DNA of 64,000 bases. Origin: Sporobacter sp942492735. GTDB lineage: Bacteria > Bacillota > Clostridia > Oscillospirales > Oscillospiraceae. Shown in pieces: positions 15,989-23,637 of this stretch. Below the pieces are notes generated by a model. That model ran no database searches. It saw only the letters and a program-made list of their open reading frames with translations, and was not told where the DNA came from. The stretch's first letter is position 1; each line of letters opens with the position of its first letter. Both the position numbers and the translations under genes were made by a program. The stretch is taken from contig OW818648.1 in assembly GCA_942492735.1 (NCBI GenBank), positions 2,914,001-2,978,000 of the forward strand, given 5' to 3'.

Positions 15989-16081
15989 AAAGTACAAAAC
16001 CACATTAATAATTCTATAAAAAAAGTGTTAAAGTACAAAAACCTGGTGATTGACTGACTGCGTTAGTTCATAAAGTACAAA
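15989..16081. repeat. Three AAAGTACAAA direct repeats, evenly spaced
   Basis: Identical ten-base copies lie at 15989-15998, 16030-16039 and 16072-16081, with starts 41 and 42 bases apart, about four DNA turns. They sit in the 321-base gap (15762-16082) between folD and the methyltransferase gene, which is otherwise AT-rich with no recognisable gene. They lie 230-320 bases upstream of the methyltransferase start and read TTTGTACTTT on the transcribed direction. This is a possible operator array for a regulator of the C1 operon. Confidence 0.55.
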
Positions 16082-16082
16082 T

Positions 16083-16931
16083 TCACAGCAATTTTTTTGC
16101 AGCTTCCACAACATGTGATACTAAAACAGATGTTGTTACCGTTCCGACACCGCCCGGAACAGGCGTGATTGCGCCGACGATCGGTTCAGCGTCTTCAAAT
16201 TTAACATCGCCGCAGAGTTTTCCTTCATCGGTCATATTAATACCGACATCAACAACGATCTGTCCGGGTGCGAGATATTCCTTTGTTACCGCATTTGCTT
16301 TACCTGCAGCGACGATCAGAATCTCCGCGGTTCTGGCAACAGCAGGCATGTCAACCGTACGCGTATGGCATACTGTGACGGTTGCATGTTTGCCAAGCAG
16401 CATAATGGCGGCGGGTTTGCCGACGACAAGACTGCGCCCGATGACGGTGGCACGCTTGCCCTTGCAGTCCACTTTATAAAAATCGAGGATTTCCATACAG
16501 GCTTGAGCCGTGCAGGGAGCGAAACCTTCGCCGCTGCCGGTGAATACACCTGCAAGTGAGCCGTCTGTAATGCCATCGATGTCCTTAGCGGGCTTCAAAG
16601 CCTTGCGCACCGCTTCCTCATCGATATGCTTGGGCAGGGGACGGAAAATAAGAACGCCGTGTACACTCGTGTCATTGTTGAGTGCTTCAATATTCTGCAT
16701 AAGCTCGTCCTGCTTAACATCGGCCGGCAACACAACATTTTTGACAGCAACGCCGACAGTATCGCAGCGTTTCATGGCGCCTTTTTCATAAGAAATATCG
16801 TCGCCTCTCTCGCCGACGCGGAGGATGGCGAGTGTTGGACTAATACCTTTTTCTTTAAGAATGACGATCTCCGCCATCATTTTTTCGTTCATCGCGGCGA
16901 CAACAGCCGCGCCTTTTAAAAGTTCAGCCAT
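16083..16931 (-). CDS. folD: FolD-family methylenetetrahydrofolate dehydrogenase, cyclohydrolase residues altered
   Basis: The protein has 282 residues. FolD features are DISYEKGAMKRC near residue 50, GVLIFRPLP near 93-101, KDIDG near 114, the Rossmann motif VIGRSLVVGKPAA, and TPVPGGVGTVT near the end. It interconverts methylene- and methenyl-THF. In E. coli FolD the motif is Y50-V-A-S-K54-R-K56; here the position of K54, required for cyclohydrolase chemistry, is Ala, and Q98 of VQLPLP is replaced (IFRPLP). This suggests a dehydrogenase-only enzyme. A separate cyclohydrolase, FchA, is encoded 14 bases upstream, which fits well. Confidence 0.9.
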   Translation of the reverse strand: MAELLKGAAVVAAMNEKMMAEIVILKEKGISPTLAILRVGERGDDISYEKGAMKRCDTVGVAVKNVVLPADVKQDELMQNIEALNNDTSVHGVLIFRPLPKHIDEEAVRKALKPAKDIDGITDGSLAGVFTGSGEGFAPCTAQACMEILDFYKVDCKGKRATVIGRSLVVGKPAAIMLLGKHATVTVCHTRTVDMPAVARTAEILIVAAGKANAVTKEYLAPGQIVVDVGINMTDEGKLCGDVKFEDAEPIVGAITPVPGGVGTVTTSVLVSHVVEAAKKLL

Positions 16932-16945
16932 ATTGAATTATTCTC

Positions 16946-17563
16946 CTATCTCAGACGGGTAATGACGGACTGATATATTTTGTCCGCCTGTGCACAGTAT
17001 TTGTTTAAAAGCCCGTCTGCTTCGGTTTCGATCGTCGAAGCGTAAGCTCTGTCGGTCATTGATTTTGTGTTGATAAACACATTGAGGCTGGCGCCCATGA
17101 GCGCGGATTTACAAAAAACAACGCCGACGCCGACATCGCTGAGTGCGAGCGCTGAGCCCTTGGCGGCGAGTTCTTCGTGAAGCTCGATAGCCTTACAGCA
17201 GGCGCGCATGATGTCCATCGGGACAGAACATGCTGTTTTAAGGGCGTCTTCCATTATTTTCTCTCTGTTAGGGTCTTCTTTTGGAATACCATATGCTTTG
17301 GAAAGCGGTTCAAAAACGACGGCGTCTTCATCGACAAGATGAAGAAGCTCTTTTTGGAGAGCGGCAGCCTTATCCATGATTTCATAGATTTCCGCCTCAA
17401 CTTCGGCATACTTTTTCTTGCCGACGGTGAGGTTGCCTACCATAGAACCAAGAGCGGTACCGACAGCGCCGACAAGGGCAGAAGCGCCGCCGCCGCCTGG
17501 AACGGCAGCTTTGGAAGCGAGTGCATCAACAAATTCGGTGCAGCTGACTGTTACAAATGACAT
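16946..17563 (-). CDS. fchA: Methenyltetrahydrofolate cyclohydrolase (FTCD-C family)
   Basis: The protein has 205 residues, helical, beginning TVSCTEFVDALASKAAVPGG and GGASALVGAVGTALGSMVGN, the signature of the cyclodeaminase/cyclohydrolase family; KKKYAEVEAEI follows. It hydrolyses methenyl-THF to 10-formyl-THF. AAGGAGAG precedes the start. It lies between fhs and folD; together with the altered FolD it probably supplies the cyclohydrolase step. Confidence 0.92.
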   Translation of the reverse strand: MSFVTVSCTEFVDALASKAAVPGGGGASALVGAVGTALGSMVGNLTVGKKKYAEVEAEIYEIMDKAAALQKELLHLVDEDAVVFEPLSKAYGIPKEDPNREKIMEDALKTACSVPMDIMRACCKAIELHEELAAKGSALALSDVGVGVVFCKSALMGASLNVFINTKSMTDRAYASTIETEADGLLNKYCAQADKIYQSVITRLR

Positions 17564-17611
17564 AATATTACTCTCCTTCTATAAAATCGCGTTGTTATTT
17601 TTTTACGGTGC

Positions 17612-17639
17612 TATGCCGTCACCATGCGATGACGGCATA
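17612..17639. other. Hairpin in the fhs-fchA spacer
   Basis: TATGCCGTCA and TGACGGCATA form a perfect ten-base stem with an eight-base loop. No U-tract follows in the direction of transcription, so it looks like an mRNA-processing or attenuation hairpin rather than a terminator. Confidence 0.5.
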
Positions 17640-17658
17640 ATACGCAGGAGATTAATCT

Positions 17659-19419
17659 TTAGAACAAGCCGGAAACCTTACCGGTTTCGACATCGACGTC
17701 GATACGGCGATATCCGGGGTCGGAGCCGGTGCCGGGCATCATGCTGATTGTTCCAGCCATCGGGCAAAGGAATTTCGCGCCGCCATAAACAAGAATGTCT
17801 CTGATGGGCAGACGCCAGTTCTTCGGAACACCCTTGAGGGTTGGCTCGTGGCTCAGTGACAGATGCGTTTTTACCATCATTGTGGAGAAATCTGAATAAT
17901 ATGGGTCTGCTTCAAAGCGCTCTGCCTTTTCGATAGCCAAAGGTGCCCAATCGACGCCGTCTGCGCCGTAAACTTCCTTCGCAATCGCTTCGACGCGCTG
18001 GCGGAGGGGCATCTCAAGCGGATAGAGATATTTGAGATTTGTCGGCTCTTCGCAGGCTTCAACAATGAGTTCGGAGAGCTCTTTGGCACCGTCGCCGCCG
18101 TACTGCCAATGCTCGGAGAGCGCGCAGCGGATATTGCGCTCTGCGCAGAGCTTTTTGATCAGGGCAATTTCTTCATCGGTATCGGTGTAGAATTTGTTGA
18201 TGCAGACAACAGGCTTAATGCCGGACTTGACGACGTTAGCAACATGGTGGAACAGGTTCTCGCAGCCCTTCTCGAGGAGGTCAACATTCTTCTCGACGTA
18301 TTCCTTGGGAAGCGGACGTCCGGGGACGACAGCCGGTCCGCCGCCGTGCATCTTGAGAGCGCGGATGGTGCAGACGAGGACAGACACGTGCGGTGTGAGT
18401 CCTGACAAGCGGCACTTGACGTTCCAGAACTTCTCGAAGCCGATGTCGGCGGCGAAGCCGGATTCTGTAACATGGTAATCAAAAAGCTTGAGAGCAAGAC
18501 GGTCACCGATGATAGAGGATTGTCCGATGGCGATGTTTGCAAACGGGCCGGCGTGCACAAGGCAGGGCTGATGCTCGACGGTATAGCAGAGTGTCGGGTT
18601 GATTGTGTTTCTCATAAAGGCGGTCATAGCGCCGTCAACCTCGAGGTCGTGTGTGGTGACGGGGTTGCCTTTTTTGTCATAAGCCAGAATGATCTTGCCG
18701 ATACGCTCGCGGAGATCCCTGAGGTCACGCGCAACAGCCAGAATGGCCATGAGCTCGGAGCTGACAGCGATGGCAAACTTGGAGTTCATCTCAAAGCCGT
18801 CATTCTTTGTAGCACCCATGCCGATGCGTATGTTGCGGAGGCCCTGGGCGCAGAAGTCCATAACAAAGCCAAACTCAACGCGCTCGGGGTCAACATCAAG
18901 TCTCTTCAGACCGCGTGTTGCAAGCTCTTCGTCGGAGTAATTGCGCTCATGCTGCATACGGGCGTTCAGTGCAATCATGGCGAGGTTGTGCGCGTTCATG
19001 ATATCGTTGATGTCGCCGGTGAGACCAAGAGAGAACTCGGTCATTGGGATCAGGAGGGCGTTGCCGCCGCCGGCCGCTGTACCCTTGACGCCCATGACGG
19101 GACCGCCGGAGGGTTGACGCAGGCAGCCACCGACATTCTTGCCGAGCTTGCCGAGGCCTTCGATAATGCCTAAAGAGGTCGTTGACTTGCCTTCGCCGAG
19201 AGGGGTGGGCGTGATGGCTGTGACTTCGATAAACTTACCGTCGGGCTTATCCTTTAGGCGGTTCATAATCTTGATGAAGTCGAGCTTCGGTGTTTTGCCG
19301 AAGGGGATAATTTCGTCGGGCAGAAGGCCCATCTTCTCGCGAAAGAAATCGACGCCGGGCAGATTCTTCTCTGCATCTTCTGCAATTTGCCAGTCTTTAA
19401 ATTTGGTTGGGTCTAGCAT
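17659..19419 (-). CDS. fhs: Formate-tetrahydrofolate ligase (divergent)
   Basis: The ATG at 19419 behind AAGGAGG gives 586 residues, about 30 longer than usual. The P-loop is ITPTPLGEGKST near 80-91, followed by CLRQPSGGPVMGVKG and TAAGGG. The enzyme joins formate to THF using ATP, or runs backwards making ATP and formate. Several normally strict positions differ: LREPSLGP is LRQPSGGP, and the NLHxTGDxHA segment reads SLGLTGDINDI. It therefore belongs to a divergent branch. It lies in the C1 operon between metF and fchA. Confidence 0.92.
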   Translation of the reverse strand: MLDPTKFKDWQIAEDAEKNLPGVDFFREKMGLLPDEIIPFGKTPKLDFIKIMNRLKDKPDGKFIEVTAITPTPLGEGKSTTSLGIIEGLGKLGKNVGGCLRQPSGGPVMGVKGTAAGGGNALLIPMTEFSLGLTGDINDIMNAHNLAMIALNARMQHERNYSDEELATRGLKRLDVDPERVEFGFVMDFCAQGLRNIRIGMGATKNDGFEMNSKFAIAVSSELMAILAVARDLRDLRERIGKIILAYDKKGNPVTTHDLEVDGAMTAFMRNTINPTLCYTVEHQPCLVHAGPFANIAIGQSSIIGDRLALKLFDYHVTESGFAADIGFEKFWNVKCRLSGLTPHVSVLVCTIRALKMHGGGPAVVPGRPLPKEYVEKNVDLLEKGCENLFHHVANVVKSGIKPVVCINKFYTDTDEEIALIKKLCAERNIRCALSEHWQYGGDGAKELSELIVEACEEPTNLKYLYPLEMPLRQRVEAIAKEVYGADGVDWAPLAIEKAERFEADPYYSDFSTMMVKTHLSLSHEPTLKGVPKNWRLPIRDILVYGGAKFLCPMAGTISMMPGTGSDPGYRRIDVDVETGKVSGLF

Positions 19420-19531
19420 GTATATATCCTCCTTATAATTTCGCAATTATTTGTGGCCGCTTTAACAGCTTGACGTTTTTAACATCATGCCGTACCTACG
19501 GCTCTTCTATAATTAACGCCAAATGGCGGAA

Positions 19532-20458
19532 TTACATATCTTTGATGCCGGATTCTTTGACAAGGCGGGCGACATCGTCATACTGATTCAGAGCGTAGAG
19601 ATGAATGCCAGAGATGCCGCATACGCGGTACTCGTCAATGAGCTTGATGGTGTATTCGATGCCGGCTTCTTTGAAAGCGGCCTTTTTCGCGGCGACGGAT
19701 TCCTCGGCCTCAGTTGGTGCAAACGGGCTGTCGAAGATCCAGTTTTTAGAGATGATTTCGCAAAGGGCTCTGGGCATAACGCAGCCGTTTCGGGAAAGCG
19801 CCATATTGATCGTGGCTTTAGCGTCAAGAACAGGCATGATGCCCACATCAACGGGCATTGTGATGCCGGCATTGCGGATCGCGTCCATCCAATAGCGGAA
19901 GGCGTCCATATCCCAGCACAGCTGCGTCATGATAAAGTTGGCACCCTCGTCCTGCTTCTGCTTCAGGAATGAAATATCGGACTCTAGGCTCCGGCAGGAA
20001 ATATGGCCCTCGGGAGAGCCGGCCACGGCAATGGAAAACTTATCACCAAATTCGCTGCGGATAAATTTTACAAGCTCAGTGGCATAATGCAGGTCGCCGC
20101 CAGTGCCGGACCAGCCAAAGGGCAGGTCGCCGCGCAGTGCTAAGATATGATCGATGCCGTGGTCCAGATATGTCTGAAGCTGTTGCTTTATTCCCTCGCG
20201 CGAGTTACCGATGCAGGTAAAGTGGGTGATCGGAATCACATTTCCTGAAGCTTTGACACTATCTAGAACCTCAAGGTTCTTACCGACGTTGCCGCCGCCT
20301 GCGCCATATGTGCAGGAGATGTAGTCAGGCTTCATCGTGTAAAGCTTGTCAAGCACGCCGCCTTTTCCAACCAGCTTTTCCATGCCGGCGTCAGTTTTCG
20401 GGGGAAAGACCTCGAAAGAGAAGGCCATGCGTTTTTCCATGATTTCGTGAGCTTTCAA
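19532..20458 (-). CDS. metF: Methylenetetrahydrofolate reductase
   Basis: A TTG at 20458, six bases after AAGGAG, is the best start and gives 308 residues; the upstream ATG at 20476 lacks a ribosome binding site. Motifs of the flavin-dependent TIM barrel are FSFEVFPPKTD, SCTYGAGGG, PITHFTCIG, HILALRGDLPFG and FIMTQLCWD. It interconverts methylene- and methyl-THF. No metV partner is adjacent. It is the first gene of the leftward C1 operon, 112 bases before fhs; a small hairpin (19489-19502) lies in that gap. Confidence 0.93.
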   Translation of the reverse strand: MKAHEIMEKRMAFSFEVFPPKTDAGMEKLVGKGGVLDKLYTMKPDYISCTYGAGGGNVGKNLEVLDSVKASGNVIPITHFTCIGNSREGIKQQLQTYLDHGIDHILALRGDLPFGWSGTGGDLHYATELVKFIRSEFGDKFSIAVAGSPEGHISCRSLESDISFLKQKQDEGANFIMTQLCWDMDAFRYWMDAIRNAGITMPVDVGIMPVLDAKATINMALSRNGCVMPRALCEIISKNWIFDSPFAPTEAEESVAAKKAAFKEAGIEYTIKLIDEYRVCGISGIHLYALNQYDDVARLVKESGIKDM

Positions 20459-20537
20459 TATAAACTCCTTTCTCATATAAACATACAGTGTATATCTAAA
20501 GATGCCGCAGGAAATATTGACCTTTTAAACTGGTATG

Positions 20538-20566
20538 ATTTTATCACCTGCACGCCATTAAGTAAA
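20538..20566 (-). promoter_or_regulatory. Sigma-A-type promoter for the metF operon
   Basis: On the minus strand, TTTACT (20566-20561) and TAAAAT (20543-20538) are 17 bases apart, about 80 bases ahead of the metF start. The region 20459-20874 otherwise shows AT-rich sequence, a terminator at its right end and a doubtful 33-codon frame at 20690. Confidence 0.5.
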
Positions 20567-20815
20567 TATAAAGCACCCTGAAAAACGTTCTAAAATGGCA
20601 CTTTAATACAATAGTCCAAAAAGGCGATTAAATAATACAAAAATAAAACCATACGTCGTTAATTTATTAACCATCTATTCGGCTTCGGATGAAATACAAA
20701 AGAAATAGCATAAGAATTATTCTGAGTAATGAAGTCAGCTTTATGCGTACGTTGAAAGAAAACTTGAAATATAGAACATGGCTTGAGTAGCGTTCGAAAA
20801 AGCTCGTGTTACTAC

Positions 20816-20862
20816 AAAAAAACCCTATGCTCATTTAAGCAAAGGGCATAGGGGTTTTTTTG
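20816..20862. terminator. Terminator of the lgt operon
   Basis: Seven A residues and ACCCTATGC pair with GCATAGGGGT and seven T residues; it can act in both directions. It lies 13 bases past the stop of the leftward gene at 20875. Confidence 0.8.
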
Positions 20863-20874
20863 TTGACAAAATGT

Positions 20875-21387
20875 CTAGAGCTTGAATTCCGGTGGGGTCT
20901 TGCCGATGATATCCTCGCTATTAATCTGTTCTTCTTCCACGGGGATTACATCGACACTGGTCAAATCATCGGGCGCATCATCCTGCTCTGGTTTATCAAA
21001 TTCTTCAATAATGATTTCGACTTCGATATCTTTGTCAGCGTCAAGGTCCTCGGCGTCAGCATTTACACCGAGATCTATGGAGTTTTTGAGCTCTTCAATT
21101 TCTTTTTGCTTGACGGCGATGCGTTCAAGAGAAGCGGTAACCTCAGAGCATGTCTGCGCAAGAGACTCTTCCGGTGAAGGTTTATGCAGTTCGTAGTACT
21201 TTTTACCAATTTCTCTATAGAGTTTCCTGACGGTTCCCTTTTCTAGCGCAACCTCTGCACCGAGCTTGGTAATCTTTGCAAACAGCTTCGTCTTTTCCTC
21301 AGCAATTTTATAAAGCTCAACTGATCTGTCGGCGATAATCTCCATTGTATCCTTTGCTTTTTGCTTAAATTCATCAAAATTTGCCAT
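20875..21387 (-). CDS. Coiled-coil acidic protein, unknown function
   Basis: The protein has 170 residues; AAGGAG precedes the start. Residues 1-105 are helical with heptad-like charge patterns (EIIADRSVELYKIAEEKTKL, then SLERIAVKQKEIEELKNSI), and residues 105-170 are strongly acidic and probably disordered. No membrane segment or signal is present. Similar small helical proteins are common in clostridia without a known role. It lies 14 bases downstream of lgt and is probably co-transcribed. Confidence 0.65.
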   Translation of the reverse strand: MANFDEFKQKAKDTMEIIADRSVELYKIAEEKTKLFAKITKLGAEVALEKGTVRKLYREIGKKYYELHKPSPEESLAQTCSEVTASLERIAVKQKEIEELKNSIDLGVNADAEDLDADKDIEVEIIIEEFDKPEQDDAPDDLTSVDVIPVEEEQINSEDIIGKTPPEFKL

Positions 21388-21401
21388 AGAATATCAACTC
21401 C

Positions 21402-22304
21402 TTATTCAACGTCGTTATTATCAGCCGTATCGTCTTTACCGGCATGTTCTTGTGTTGCTTTGATATTTACATAAAGGTCGCTAGATTTGGGTTTCTTCCG
21501 CATTTTGAACCGCAGAAGCAGAAAAACGGCAGCAGCGAAAGAGAGCACGGCGACAAGCTGAGAGATGCGGATATCTGTGGATCCGAGGTATAAGCTGTCT
21601 GTTCGGAGCCCCTCAATTAGAAATCGTCCGAACCCGTACCAGGCGACATAGAGCAAAAATATCTGACCGTCATATTTTCTGTGTTTTTTTGAAAATATAT
21701 GAATGAGTATGAAGCCCAGCACATTCCAGAGCGATTCATACAGAAAGGTCGGATGGACGTAGAGGGTTCCGGAGGTGGATGTCAACCCCATCTTCCACGG
21801 CAGATTTGTTTCACCGCCGAAGGCTTCGCGGTTCATGAAATTGCCCCAGCGCCCAAGTGTCTGACCGATCAGCAGTCCGAGCGCCCCGACATCGAGGAAT
21901 ACGGTGACGGGAATCTTTTTGATTCTGCTGTAAATGAAAAGCGCAATAGCCGCTGCAATGACACCGCCGTATATCGCCAAACCGCCCTCCCGGGTATTAA
22001 AGATATTAAGCCATTTCCCTGGACCGAAGTAGTTGGCGGGATTGAAAATGACGTAATACAGCCTCGCCCCGATGATGCCTGAAGGAACACAGATGATGAA
22101 CATATCGAGAATGTTGTCTTGAGACAAACCAAAAGCTTCGCGTCTTTTTAGGATATAAAGTATTGCTAGGGTGAAACCGACTGCGATAATCACAGCATAC
22201 CAGTAAATCGGCATACCGAAAACTACGAAATGCGTCGGCGGATTCATCACAAATTGATCCCCAAAAAGCGGGAATGATATCGTTACATCCTGCACATGAA
22301 CCAC
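21402..22304 (-). CDS. lgt: Prolipoprotein diacylglyceryl transferase
   Basis: The protein has 300 residues from a GTG start. It is an integral membrane protein with about seven hydrophobic segments, beginning with YWYAVIIAVGFTLAILYIL. Signature residues are in GGLAIYGGVIAA and LGRWGNFMNREAFGGE (near 150-165), and HPTFLYESLWN follows. The enzyme transfers diacylglycerol from phosphatidylglycerol to the lipobox Cys of prelipoproteins. The C-terminal 30 residues are a hydrophilic cytoplasmic tail. The start is slightly uncertain because its ribosome binding site (AAAGAG) is weak. Confidence 0.95.
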   Translation of the reverse strand: MVHVQDVTISFPLFGDQFVMNPPTHFVVFGMPIYWYAVIIAVGFTLAILYILKRREAFGLSQDNILDMFIICVPSGIIGARLYYVIFNPANYFGPGKWLNIFNTREGGLAIYGGVIAAAIALFIYSRIKKIPVTVFLDVGALGLLIGQTLGRWGNFMNREAFGGETNLPWKMGLTSTSGTLYVHPTFLYESLWNVLGFILIHIFSKKHRKYDGQIFLLYVAWYGFGRFLIEGLRTDSLYLGSTDIRISQLVAVLSFAAAVFLLLRFKMRKKPKSSDLYVNIKATQEHAGKDDTADNNDVE

Positions 22305-22359
22305 TCTTTCTATATATTCATCTGAGGTTAATAATATTAACCCGCTATTGAAATGTCGC

Positions 22360-23637
22360 TTAAACCCCCTGTCTGGGCTTGATAATGGATATTGCCATTT
22401 TTTCGGGCGTCATATTGTTCTTAAAAAATGCCGTCACGTCATCGGGTTTTATTCCATTTAAGATTTCAGGTGCTTCATAGGCATCATAACCTCTGAAGTA
22501 GCCGCGCGCGTAATTGTAGCAAATGCTGTCCATAGAATTGAGCGAACGTATCTGCCGTCCGGCCATTGCCTTTTTTAAACGGTTGAACACCGCGAGGTCG
22601 GGTCCTTTTTCCGCCAAGAGCTTCGCTTCGTTTTTATAGGCTTCGAAGACTTTATCGGGATCGGCACTTTCTCCGCCAGCCATCACGTACGCCGCACCGG
22701 CAGCCGCTTCGTATGCAGCGGAGAAGCTGCTGTTGATGAGACCTTCTTTGTATAACCTCAGATAAAGAGGAGAGGAGTGACCGGCCAATATTTCAAGGCT
22801 TAGGCTGCCGATGAGTTCCTGTTTTAAATAGTCGCTTCCATCCTTAACGGGCGTAACCTTTGAGCCCATCAGAAATATCGGGATGCTGACTTCCATCTCC
22901 TGTTCAGCGCGCAGCGTTTCAGGCGTAAGCTTTTCTTGAGGGCCGTAGTCGCGCTCGGGGACTTCACCGGCATCCTTCGGCAGGACTTTTCTGGCGATGG
23001 CGACGATCTTTTCGGGATCAACATCTCCCGCGACACAAAGCGCCATGTTCGACGGGTTGTAAAAAACATTATGGCATTTATAAAGTGTGTCCGCTGTAAT
23101 CTCGGCGATGCTCTCAACCGTACCGGCGACAGAATCCCTCAGGGGATTGCTTTGATAGAGCGATTTCATAAGACCATAATAGACTGCGTAATCGGGCTCA
23201 TCCTCCGTCATATGGATTTCCTGTCCGATGATGCCCTGTTCTTTTTGGACACTCTCCTGTGTAAAGAAGGGAACAGACACAAAACTCAGAAGTATCTCCA
23301 GATTCTCTTCGAATTTTTCGGTGCTCTCAAAGTGATAGGCAGTAATGTCCGATGAGGTGAAAGCGTTCGGTGAAGCGCCGTTTGCCGAAAGATTGGTCAG
23401 CGCATTGCCGTCTTTTGTGTCAAACATTTTATGCTCAAGGAAATGCGCGACGCCCATCGGTGTGTCGATCCATTGACCAGAGTGCTTGAATCGCCTGTCA
23501 GCTCCGCCGTAATCTGTTGCGAAAAACGCAAAGCTCTTATTGTAACCGTGTTTTTGAATTATAAAACACGACAGACCATTCTCCAGTTTTTCGCTGTAAA
23601 CCTGTTCTCTTATGAGATCGTAACCCTTATTCTTCAT
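22360..23637 (-). CDS. M16-family zinc peptidase, YfmH-like
   Basis: The ATG at 23637, seven bases after GGAGG, gives 425 residues. The inverted zinc motif H65-F-L-E68-H69 is present (MGVAHFLEHKMFDTKDG), and the two M16 half-domains follow. It pairs with the preceding gene, which lacks the motif, as in B. subtilis yfmF-yfmH and in heterodimeric M16 peptidases. It is cytoplasmic, with no signal. The start overlaps the end of the upstream gene by 11 bases, so the two are translationally coupled. The substrate is not known from the sequence. Confidence 0.9.
   Translation of the reverse strand: MKNKGYDLIREQVYSEKLENGLSCFIIQKHGYNKSFAFFATDYGGADRRFKHSGQWIDTPMGVAHFLEHKMFDTKDGNALTNLSANGASPNAFTSSDITAYHFESTEKFEENLEILLSFVSVPFFTQESVQKEQGIIGQEIHMTEDEPDYAVYYGLMKSLYQSNPLRDSVAGTVESIAEITADTLYKCHNVFYNPSNMALCVAGDVDPEKIVAIARKVLPKDAGEVPERDYGPQEKLTPETLRAEQEMEVSIPIFLMGSKVTPVKDGSDYLKQELIGSLSLEILAGHSSPLYLRLYKEGLINSSFSAAYEAAAGAAYVMAGGESADPDKVFEAYKNEAKLLAEKGPDLAVFNRLKKAMAGRQIRSLNSMDSICYNYARGYFRGYDAYEAPEILNGIKPDDVTAFFKNNMTPEKMAISIIKPRQGV

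Noticed and set aside
19420..19531. Possible tetrahydrofolate riboswitch ahead of fhs
   Set aside because: Only one short hairpin (GCCGTA/ACGGC) is visible; the conserved THF aptamer segments are absent.
20690..20791. 33-codon frame ending just before a terminator
   Set aside because: No clear ribosome binding site or known family; chance occurrence is likely.
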